This document shows, piece after piece, positions 40,101-52,100 of a stretch of DNA of 64,000 bases. Source of the DNA: Aquila chrysaetos chrysaetos (lineage: Eukaryota; Chordata; Aves; Accipitriformes; Accipitridae); assembly GCF_900496995.4 (NCBI RefSeq), contig NC_044012.1, forward strand, positions 5,704,001-5,768,000, in the 5' to 3' direction. Each line of letters starts with the position of its first letter. Position 1 is the first letter of the stretch. A program made the position numbers and the translations under genes. The notes under the pieces are model-generated. The model was not told the DNA's origin and searched no databases. It was given only the letters and a program-made list of their open reading frames with translations.

Positions 40101-43100
40101 CCTCAGGCAGGTAAGCTGTATTTTTGAATCCTGAAAGCTGTCTTACTGAACTCATTGAAATCTGCCTGTCACATCCAGCACTGTAGGATGTGCTATCCCT
40201 GTCTGTTCAGGAGATTTTAGCAATTGGTGCAGCTCCCAGCCAGTGGTGCCTTCAGATCACATCAGCTTAAGTCAGCTGCAGCTAGTCACTGCTGTGCTGC
40301 TGCTGTCTTTTCTAGGACATAAGAAGAATTGCCAACTCACTCTTTAAAGCCCTGAAGACTCCATCTCTCACTTCAGTATCAGATCTTGGAAAATCAACTA
40401 ACATCAACACACTTTTGGCATTGGTTGAGGACATCATTTGCCAGCAGAACAGAGCTGGGCAAGAGTTTTATGATGAGAGCAAGAAGAAGGATGACCCTAT
40501 AATTGTCACACTAGGTGCTATGGATATACAAGGTAAACAATACAATGTGACATGCCTACTGAAACCTTTGTAGTGAAAATGATGGTAACGCTGGATGTGA
40601 TGACCCAAGTTCTTCTTACATTCTGACTCAAAGGCAGTTTAAGAATCAGAGAATCGTTAAGGTTGGAAGGGATCTCTGGAGATTGTCTAGTCCACCACCC
40701 TGCTCAGAGCAGGGTCAGCTGGAGCAGGTTGCCCAGGATCACGTCCAGTCAGATGTTGAATATCTCCAAGGGTGGAGACTCCACAAATTCTCTGAGCAAC
40801 CTGTTCCAGTGTCCAACAGCCCTCACAATACAGAAGTTTTTCCTTACGTTCAGACAGAATTTCCCATGCTTTAATTTGTGCCCATTGCCTCTTGTCCTTT
40901 CACTGTGCACCACTGAGCACCCAACTGAGTAAAGACACTGTGAAATCTCTATTTTTTATGCTGTAGAATTAAATGTTAGCTACCAGCCTGGCTTGGGAGC
41001 AGGATCAGTATCTAATAGCATAAAGGCTCACAAATATCAGTTGTTTCAGTCTTTTTGTCCTGTCCTTTTTTTCTTCTTGGCCTTGTGCTGCTGTTCCTTT
41101 CAGTCTGACTCTTAACTTCGGCATTTATTTATTTTCAATTAAACGAGAATATATGAGTAAACAATCCCACTGATTTCATTAAGACTCACGTTAGGCTTTT
41201 CTGATGAGTGTACCAAGCTACTAATTGCACAGGTAAACTATGAATAAATTAACACTTTATCTTATCTGACTTCTCTATTAAGATTTTAGGACCTCTGTCT
41301 AACTAAGTTGCCTTGTGGCAACAATTCCAGCCCATTCCAGCAGAAGAGCATTAAGCCCTAGTACTAAAGCTGCTTTTACATGTCCCTTCAAATGTTACTC
41401 TTTACTTTGTCATATTCACAATCTTGAGCTCCAGTTCTGCTACCCTTTGTGCTGAACAGTATTTTAATCTAGGAATAGCTATGCTGATTTTATTCAAAAA
41501 TAAATAAATAATTCTTTGCCTGCAGAAAAAACAAGAAGCCCAACTCCAGAGAAGGGAATGTGTGAGCGACTGAAATACAGTGATTACAATCGCTGCTTGT
41601 ACATGCAACTCCAGCATGTAGAGATGGAACTGGAATTACTGGGGCCCCATACATTTCAGATGCCTCAGAGTTACACACAAGCTGTTCGTCAGGTTCAGCA
41701 TATGAAGAACCTCCTGGAGAACCGGATCTGCTCATCAGCGTCCATCAGTGAGAGGTAACCTAGTTCTCCTCTCATTCTCAGTATAAGTAAATTCAGTTCA
41801 TGAATTCAAAACTGGTCAGGATGATGGACCCCAAACAGTTACTGCTTAATATGTGCTAGATAACCATTATTATAGCTGTAGAAACACATTTTACTATTAT
41901 ACTATTGTAGGAGCAACAAAGAAATTTCAATGCACTGTGAACGGCACACAAAAGCAATAATGACATATCATCAGTCTTTGTCATTTTTGCCTCCAAAATT
42001 GAATGTTAAAATACGATACCACATGATAGTAAAGGGCTGGGATAATCACTGAGCTCCAAAGTCTCAGAAGTCTCTTCAAATGTATGGATAAAGAAAAATT
42101 AATAAGCAGAGAAAAATATTTCAGTGAAATATGATAATTAAGTTGGAAGTATTGAAAACAATAGCACTAATTATCTCTCTGCCCTCACAAGATCTTGAGG
42201 CTTTGATCATAAGAGACGTATCCAGCAGCTAAAATGCACTCGTGGTTTTATTTGTCAGTATTTCTACTGGAGGTTCAATTATGCATGAACTGAGGAGTAA
42301 ATAAACCCACCATATTTGTTTTGATTTTAGCTGATCTCTGCACACTTCCTCATATTTTTGCTCACTGTACTTTTTGCTGTCCATATATCCTATATAGGTG
42401 CATTAGTTAGAAGAATTTAGAATATTTTGATTGAGATTTTAAATCATAAGATGTTGCCTATCCCCACTGAACCTGAAGGCTGTGATTTTGGCTTCTGTTC
42501 CGCTGCAGACTGATTTTTTCTCTTCTTGTTGACTCTCAAGGTGGTCCCTTACTCCAAGCTTCTCCTGTGACGGCAAAAAAAGTTCTTCCAAAGGGCTGCC
42601 CTGGTGGTTTGTGTTCATTGCTTGGTTCCTTGTTGCAGTCACCAGTGGTGTATCTGGGTTCTTTACCATGCTCTATGGGCTGCATTACGGCAAGGAGAAC
42701 TCCATCAAGTGGCTGATCTCCATGGCCATCTCCTTCTTGGAAAGTCTTTTCATCACACAGCCCTTAAAGGTGAGATCCTCAGAAATACAACCACTGGCCA
42801 ATACCAACTCATTCTACTATCATTTCAGGAAGACAATGTAATGTGTTCTAAAGAATCACAGGATTTAACATGTAAAATGAGAAGTCTTTGCCCTTAAAAC
42901 AAGAGCTAGCAGGTGGTTTACAGAGTTCTGTTGTCTTTTGCTGACATTGACTCCATTAGTTTCATCTCCCTTGTTTTGTCAGAGTTTAATAATAGGCAAT
43001 GAGGTTTCTGACCAGGGAAGATGTGTCATATGGCAAAATCAGTTTAGCTGGATGGACCCCAGCACTGCACTGTTCTCTTGTTTATGAGCTTCAGCTGCAT

Positions 43101-46100
43101 GAGTTCAACAAAGTCTCAAAGCCCAGTTGTTCTCTTGCAGTGTCTGGATCCAAAGGGACCCAGGTCAAAGCCTGAGCTTCTTTATATGAAATGGGTATAC
43201 GGTGAGTCTATAGCTAATTCTTTCCAGGTGCTGGGATTTGCTGCCTTTTTTGCTCTGGTTCTGAAGAAGGTGGAACATGAGGATGAAGAAACCACAGCTA
43301 TTGATGGGCCTTTATCTGCACCAGGTAACTGCCCATAAAGTGAGAAATTATTAAAGTGAAGTGTTCTCCAAGCCTATGGAGTGCTTTATGCACAAATATG
43401 TGACTCAGCTGAGAACTTCACTGGTTATCTTTATATACCTGAATCTTAGCTGACAAGGTTAGCAGAAATCACTAAATCCACAGGTGCTGTGACTATGTGC
43501 CTACCTATTAGCATTCCCAAGACCAAGGTGGAAGTAGAAACAAACCTAAATAACTGATTTTGTGCCACTTGGAGAAAATATAATGGCCACTGTATGTTTA
43601 GGTTGGATAGATCTTGCAGAACACTTAATGAAAGAGACCACAAGGTCAAAAAGATATAACAGAAGAAGTTCTGGATCAAAAGAATAATGTCTCCTTTTTT
43701 ATCTTTTTACCACTGCAAAGATATATACATGCACAATCTCCCCTAGCCCTGTTGTAAGATTGTCCCTGTTACTGGAGGATCTACTTGCTGCCAGGATACT
43801 GATATTTGGCTCCTTCCTTCCCTCCATCCCTGGCTTGCCTCTGTCAGGAAAAAAGAAGTATTCTCCTATATTGATTCATACTAGATCAAGAATTGTACAA
43901 GTGGATAGTGAATGACTTTTCAGTACATCAACATTCAAGGAACATCTAGAAAAGAAAATAATGAAATGTGGCAAACTGACTTAAGCCATTATAATCAAAA
44001 TTAATGGATCAGTGCTATTAGTATGCAGTAACCATGCTTAAATATTTTAGCTCTCACGTCAGACATAAGAAAAATCAACTATACAAGCAGGCTTGTTTTA
44101 GCTCTGTGCAGACATCTCAGTATTCATGGCATGGCTTGCAACAAAACCTATAACTATTCCAAAACCTAGCAAAAATAAACACGTGACCCACTGCAAAATG
44201 CACTCTTCATCTGGATTGGTAGATCTTTATCTGACAAGCATATCTAAACCTCTCTCTCAAGGAAATTTCCCACCTCCTTTAAGTCTTATATGAAAGTTCT
44301 CAGTTCACATACTTTTCCACAACCACAATTATCTGTATTACTCCCATAAACCAAACAGCAGCTTCTGCAATCACAATCATGTCTAAAAGAAGCTGACACC
44401 AGCAGACAGGAGTCCTAGGGCACAGCAAAGAATCCTGATCTACAGCTTCCTTCCTAATCAGCCTCAGATCTGAATACACCACCTTCTGAGATGCTCAGCC
44501 TAGAGAGAGACACCTGGACAACACCTGGTCCTAAACCTAACACCCTGTGTTTGTGAGCTCCTTCCCTCCCCACTATGTGCCTTACTATACTAATTGTTTA
44601 AATCACATCCCCTGTCTTCCTAAGGGAAAGCATTAAATAGAAATGTTTCCTTATAAAGTCCAAAGAAACAAAAAGCAGGACATAGATGATCTGTTGACTA
44701 ATTCCAGGGTTTACTGCTCTCATTCACAGGTGATTCAAATCCTCTCTTTGGAGCCCGACGGGACAGTAGAAGCAATATTTACCAGCCACCTCCTGCTGCT
44801 GATGTGGAGAAAATGAAAATCAGTTGCATGAAGGAACAGAAAGCATTTGCCCTCATCAGAGAAATCCTGGGTATTATCCATATGTATATTATCTTGTTTT
44901 ATTCAGTAGTATTCATCAGTATTTTTACATCAGTGAAAATATTGTTCTCTTGGGTGAAAAAGTTTTGGCATATCTTTAGCTTTCTGCCAGCCATTACGGT
45001 GTAGAGACAGGCTGTTCAGTGGCAGTTGAAGCTGAAAGGAGGTGGGAATGTTAGCTGGAGATAAAAGTGTGGCTAAGGCTTGATTTTATGGTAAAGAAAC
45101 ACATTACAGACATAAGAGGTTAAAGTTAGAAAGGGTAAAAGAAGGAGGTCAACAGGCAAATGAAGTTGAAATCAAAAGAACAGATGGGGGCCATCTTTCT
45201 AAAAGCAGATGGTATCGCTAGATAATGATTTATACCCCAGTTTGACTTCCTCTAAAAACAATGGAAAAAATTACCTCAATTTCACTTGGAACAAAGTTAG
45301 ACTACTCGTTTTATTTAGAGCTGTCACGACTATTGGTGTTCAGCCAGCCTTCCCACTTATTTTCTCCACAGCCACTTGTATTCCAAATGTGATACACTTA
45401 AACTGCAGCACATTGAAGTAGCTTGTGTAAATTCATTAGCACTGGTCAGTCAGAGTCTAGTAAAGCATCTCCTTAACCTACTAAGTGATGACAGCAGTAA
45501 TCATTCATGCAATCTGTTTTGAATAGCAGTGTTAATTCTGAGCTCAAGTGCTGTCTCTTCTTGTTTTTTTCCAGCCTATCTGGGATTTTTATGGATGCTG
45601 TTACTGGTTGCCTATGGGCAGAGAGATCCCAATTCCTACTACTTAAACAAACACATTGAGAACAGCTTTACAGATGGATTCCGCGATGTTTACAGTTACC
45701 AGGATTTTTTCACGTGGGCAAACACTACCTTAGTCAAAAATCTTTATGGATCATATAAAGGTGCAGAGTCACATTGTTTCACTTCAGCTTGCCAGATTCT
45801 GAAACATTACCTTTTATACATATCTCTAACTTGCATATGCATATTTGACTGGAAAAAAATTGTGAGTGTAAAAGGCTAGTATGGATTCTTACAATATGAA
45901 TACTAGTGGATAACAAAACCCCCACAGCTTGACCCTGAGTTTAATGTGCCCTGGTATTTTCCTTATATTTAATATAAACCAAAAGTTCTGCACTGTAATG
46001 TTACATTTTTCACATTTTACATTACTTAATTCAGACATATGCCTCAGTTTTACATGAGTGAGTTTCTGGAATTCAAAAAAAGAATGGCAGATAGGTGGCA

Positions 46101-49100
46101 CTATAAAGCTTCTCCTGAGGAGAGCTCTGTTTCCATCATGACTTAGGTCAATGCGAAGGCTAATTATGCAATTTCACCATGTTTCTATCTAGCCATATCC
46201 AGTAATAAATATGACCCATTTCCCAGCTCACATTTAAGACTAAACTAAAATGTTGAAATACATTAGCAGAGTTGTTAATTGGACATGACAGGCACTGACC
46301 AACTGTGGCCAAATGAACACTGCATACAGCTACTCTGCTGTGTGACTTGCTTCAAGTCACTTTTCTCCTCCAGGCCTCAGTTTCCTTCTGTATAAAATAC
46401 AGATAGGTAGTGATACTGAACTCTGTTATCTATGGATGTTATCTAAGAACTCAGTTCAAATCGACACGAAGGCTTTCTTTTCATGGCTATTTTGCTTACA
46501 GTGTTTTTTGAGAAAAGAATCTATAGCAAAATATTAATGCATCAGTGAATCATAAATGAAATGAAATGAGGAAATATTATTAGTAGTTCTGTCATATTGC
46601 CAGTGCTGCTCTTTTCCATCTCCTGTTTAGGATTCATTACAGATGGCAATTCCAAGCTGGTGGGTGGTGCTCGAATTCGCCAAGTAAGAGTGAAAGGAAA
46701 CACCTGCCCTATTTCTCCCAAACTCCAGCGTGTGGTTCAGGAATGCCATGCTCCATATTCCCTGCAAACAGAAGATACATCAGTTTATGGGGAACACTGG
46801 AATACTTCAGTCTTTGATAACTCCTCTGACTTGAGCTCAGCATGGCAGTATCAGAGTCAGTCCAAACTGAGAGGGCACGCCAGCTGGGGCAAACTTGCCA
46901 TCTACAGGGGAGGGGGATATGTGATTCACCTGGGAACTGATCCTAAGAATGCCTCCAGGTACCACTTGTATTCTTGTAAATTATTAGTGTGGCGTCAGTG
47001 ATGCTCTTTACCCAATTTAAGATTCATTTTAGATTGCATCCCAAGTTTTCCTGCTGTGCATTGTGCTGAATATTGTAGATGTTACTGTGGTGCCATTGTT
47101 GTAGTTTATGTTCCTATCATCTTGCTCCATGCTAGGTAACAACCAGGACCCAAAATTAGAACCTTTTTCTCCTAACATATATGAAGTAAATGATCAGATA
47201 CCTGAGGCATCTCAGGTTTAGCACTGGTCAATATCTGGTATCTGCTTCTCCAGAGCAGCCAAAAAGAAACTTACCACCTAGACTAATAGTACAAATATCC
47301 CCTACACCCAGACTTGACAGACCATATGTCCTCTTGAACATCTTACCACTGGTTTACTCTTTCTCTATGATAATATCCAAATACTCCTATCCTCCATGTG
47401 ATACTCTATCTTTCCTGTATGAGTTAGATCACTGGCTATACATTTTTTGGCAGAATTCTCCAGTACCTTTTCAACAACGTCTGGCTAGACACCTTCACAA
47501 GAGCAGTGTTTGTTGAATTTACAGTCTACAATGCCAATGTGAACCTGTTCTGCATTATAAGCCTGATGTTTGAAACCAATGCTTTAGGTGAGAACCCTTG
47601 TTAAGTTACACATTTCTGAAGACAGCATGCAGTGCACCTACAGAAGGTAGATTTACACGCTGTCAATGTTTACCTAGTTCTTTAGTCAGTAAACGTAAGT
47701 GTTTTAATAAATCTAATCATGACAGAATCAATGCAAAATTTATAAACCATTTAGGAAAAATGTTGCATCACAGTAACACAGACCATAATAGATTATCTTA
47801 TGTTTGCTTATGCTGTAGTCATCTGCTGATGAAGAAAACATGGTACTGAAACTTAATCTCCAGAATTTACACAACAGGAACACGAAAAATTATGTTTCCT
47901 AATCATTTCAGCTAATCAATACAATATTAAGACAAAAAGTACAAATAACAGAGTCTGTCTTTTTTGTTCCAGAAAACTTCTAATATACAGCCATGTAGTC
48001 ATATAATACATAATCTGGACACAAGAAAATAGTGTAACTAGATTCCGGTTTGAAGGCCATAGAAAAACATTTAATCTGAGCAGTAGGCTCCCTCAGGTCT
48101 GTCCTAGTATTGGAAAATACCCAAACCAGACCACCAAACTGAACTCTTTTTCTTCTCAGAATGAGATTCAGATTTACATCTCCAGGTCCTCCTGCTAAAT
48201 TTCTGCATTTATAGTCCAATCCAAACTCAGCCCTGCTGGGATTAATATCATACTATCATACAAAGAGAGCACTAGCACTCTAAAAGCCATCAACTGCCTG
48301 AAATTCCTATTTGAGGAAAATTTCAAAGAACACTTATAAGGCTACTCACATTGGATTCAGTCTCACATTGGTGTGAATGCGCGTACAGAAGTCTTACTGG
48401 TTAACTAAATTGTTTGAATGAAAACAGAAAGATATAATTATTAGAGCACTAAAGGTGAACACTGTTTGTTTTTTAGGGGCCTTCTTCACAAGTGCAGAGC
48501 TGCAAAGTGTCCGGCTTTACCCATACACCAACAGTCTCCACATCTTTGTCGTTGCAGCTGAAGTAATTTATTTCCTCTTTATTGTGTACTACATGATAGT
48601 ACAGGTGAGACCCAATGGAAAGTTTGGCTGACAGCATCACCTTGTGTCTGGTTTTGATTTAGGACTGTACTTGATTTCGGTAGTGCTGCTGCTGGCTTGC
48701 ACCAATGAAAGATTGAATCAGATACTATATCTGTATTAAGTAATATGAAGGTGACATTTTATTTGACTGGGATGCTTCTTTTGAGAAAGATAATGAGATA
48801 TTAGTGCACGATGTAGTTTTATCAATGTGCAGTAGTCTGCTTTATTGCAGAGAGGCTAGCCCTAATCTTTAGGGAGTATTGTATGATACAGAGTCAGGAG
48901 ACAAACAGTAAAACTCCTCCTTTCACAGGGAAAACTGATGAAGACTCTGAGATGGAGATACTTCCACAGCAAGTGGAATCTCCTGGAGATAGCCATTATA
49001 TTGATTAGCTGGAGTGCCCTGTCAGTGTTTGTGAAGCGGACAATCCTTGGGACCCGAGACATCAGCTTCTACCAGGAACACAAAGAGGAGTAAGTACTAA

Positions 49101-52100
49101 TGCTACTTAGTGCATCCTTTGTCGGTGCTACTTATGCAGACACATACCTATTTTTCCTCTTTCCAGACAGCAGCTTGTCTGTGATAGATAATGCTACCCT
49201 ATATGGCTATATTCATGAAGCATGTAAGTATTTCAGGGCCTAGATGTGTGTCAGCAATAGGATTTTCCTCTGATATTGCTCTAATAAAATCCAGCAGACT
49301 TGAGCACCAAGTTCCCTAGCCTAGCTGCTAGTTCCCTATCTGCATCACCCTCTTCTGAATCAACAAGCCTTTCTGCTACAGGACATCCATCCAGATAGTA
49401 CATAATCTGCCTCATTCTTTGTTGTAAAAAGCCATTGGTTAGAGGACAATAATGGCTTATTTTATACAGAATGGAAAATGATAACATCTGTTAAAAAACG
49501 GTCACACAGGAAAGAGGTCATAGAATCACAGAATAATTTGGGAAGGAAAGGACCTCTGGAGGTCTCTGCTCCAACCTCCTGCTTTGGTGTTAGATCAGGT
49601 TGCTCCGGGCCTTGTTTGGTTGAATTTTGAGTATCTCTGAGGACAGAGGTCCCACAGCCTCCCTGGACCTTTGTTCCAGTGCTGAACCACTCTCACTGTG
49701 GGAGAAAAAATGGAGTTTTTTTCACGTCCAGCTGGAATTCCTCTTGCTGCAGCTTGTGGCTGTTGTCTCTTGTCCTTTCATTGTGCACCTCCAGGAAGTG
49801 TCTTACAACATCCTCTCTATAACCACCGACTAGGTAGTTGGAGGCAGCAGTCAGAGCCCTCCTTAGCTTTCTTTTCTCCAGGCTGAAGAAACTCAGCTCC
49901 TACATGCTTCTCTCATACATCCTGTACCCCGACTCCCAACCATCTCAGTGGCCCTCTACTGGACTCAATGCCCTCCTTGCACTGGGAAGCCCCAAACTGG
50001 ACTCAGTATTCCAGATGCAACCTCGCAAGTGCTGAATGAGAGGAAAGAACAAACACTTCCTTTAACCTGACAGCTACATACTTGCTAATGCAGCATGCGT
50101 ATATCGTATAGGTATATGTCATGTGCTGTATCAGCATACACAATTTATAAAAGCTTTTTGTCATCACCTCTGTCGTAAACAAAATCCTAAGTACAAACAA
50201 TGTGCTACCTTTATAAATGATAAATATAAGTATTACCAAAGTTTTTTCAGCTAACATTAAGACTTTACTTGACTCAGTCAGATCACAGTTCTGACCTCCA
50301 ACCTTTTACTTCATTCCTTACAGTACCTTCTCACAGAGCCTGTTGGAAATTAGGTCATCCTGTCACAGCTAGTGCATCCTGCTAGCTGTACAGCACCAGT
50401 AACCCCATCCTCTCAGCTACACATGCATAGAAGGACCTGTCTTCCTTCCTGAGTGTCAGAATTTGATAGTAAGTTTGCACTAGCTGCCTTTAAACTGTGA
50501 CTTGCTAAAAATGAGCAGCCTTTGCGCTACAGCCTAGACCCTCTCTCAGCTCTAGCTGATGCTGATAAAGAAACTGTCATGTGCAACTGAGCTTTTTGTG
50601 TGCACACAGCCGGAAGAACAGGTGGGAACATTCAAGCAAGAACTCAAGTTAGCTCTCCATTGAAAACAAGGACAGAGTGACTGGCTTTTCCAGCATACTC
50701 ATTTATGCACTTCAAAGGCTTCTGTGTGCACGGTCTATTACATCTTCTCTTTTTTTCTAACAGCTGTGTGAGCTTTAATGAAACAGCAAGAGCTGATGCA
50801 GTTCTTGGCTACCTGATTGCATTCCTAGTGCTTCTCTCCACAGTGAAACTGTGGCATCTCCTAAGGCTCAACCCTAAACTAAACATGATCACTTCAACTC
50901 TCAGGAGGGCATGGGGTGATATCTCTGGATTCATCACTGTTATTGCAATCATGTTCCTCGCCTATTCCATTGCTGTGAGTACCACTGCAGTTTCTGTTGT
51001 CTTCAGTCTGCATCCAGGTACAGTCAGGTTAAATGAATTATTTCTGAATGCTGAAAGCAACATAGCTTTGAAATATAAAACTGAATAAAGCTGCCTATCT
51101 GAGTCTTAGGTTAGCAGCTTGGAGCCCGATTCTTCAGTATAAGTGAAAGAGAAGTTAAAATATCCACTTGTCTGTTCTTTGCAAACTGAAATCTAGTACA
51201 AAAATCAAACGCTGAGATGAAAAAATGCATTCTCTGTGTGTAACAGGTGTGACAAAGAACAAAATACAGGAAAAATAATTTTCTGGATAAAGCTTAAATT
51301 GGGGAGAGTGCAGCAAGGGCCATTTTCTGTTTGGCTAGTTTTTAAGTGGGAAATAATTATTTTTCTGCCAATTATAGGAATACTTATTATGCAAATAAAA
51401 TTATATTTTCATTCAAATGAGATTAAAGAATTATTGGACAGCAACTTTTTATTTACTGTTTTAGCTGAAATGCTTTGTGTAAATCTTGTGGCAGAGTAAT
51501 GCAGGAAATTCAGCACATCTCAATTGCAAAATCACTGAAAAAGTGGAGACCATCTGAGCCAAATCCAAACCATACTGTAAAGGGCAGTCCTGTGATAAAT
51601 GGGACCTGCTGCAGTCTCACGCTGCTGGATTTCACAGTCCTCATCTTTCCCTTCCTCCAGCACTGACACTCTAGCAAATGAGTAGCTTTAGGCACTGGCA
51701 CACCCACAAACTTAACAGGCAAAATAAGTGATGAGATCAGTTCCATGACCCAGCCTGCTGTCACATCATGCAAGTGCTGGAGTTGTGAAAGAAAGAGGCA
51801 GGAATATGCATGTAGGGATGGAGAAAAAGGTGAGACTGCAGCAGCCCCCATTTAAATCAGACACAGTATGCCCACAAGATATAAATGAAGAAAATAGCAC
51901 CTTGGTCACTGAGTGCAAACAAGGAGGTTGCCTGTTGTTGGGAAGGGATCTGTGCACTGAAAGGCAAATGTTAATGATTAATTCAGTCAATTATGCAGGG
52001 ATAAATCTGTTACTTAGAGGTGGTCTAAATTACTTTCCTGATTTTTGTCATGTATTTGCAGGTTTTTTACATTATCTAGTGGCAAGCTGAGCAGGTATAA

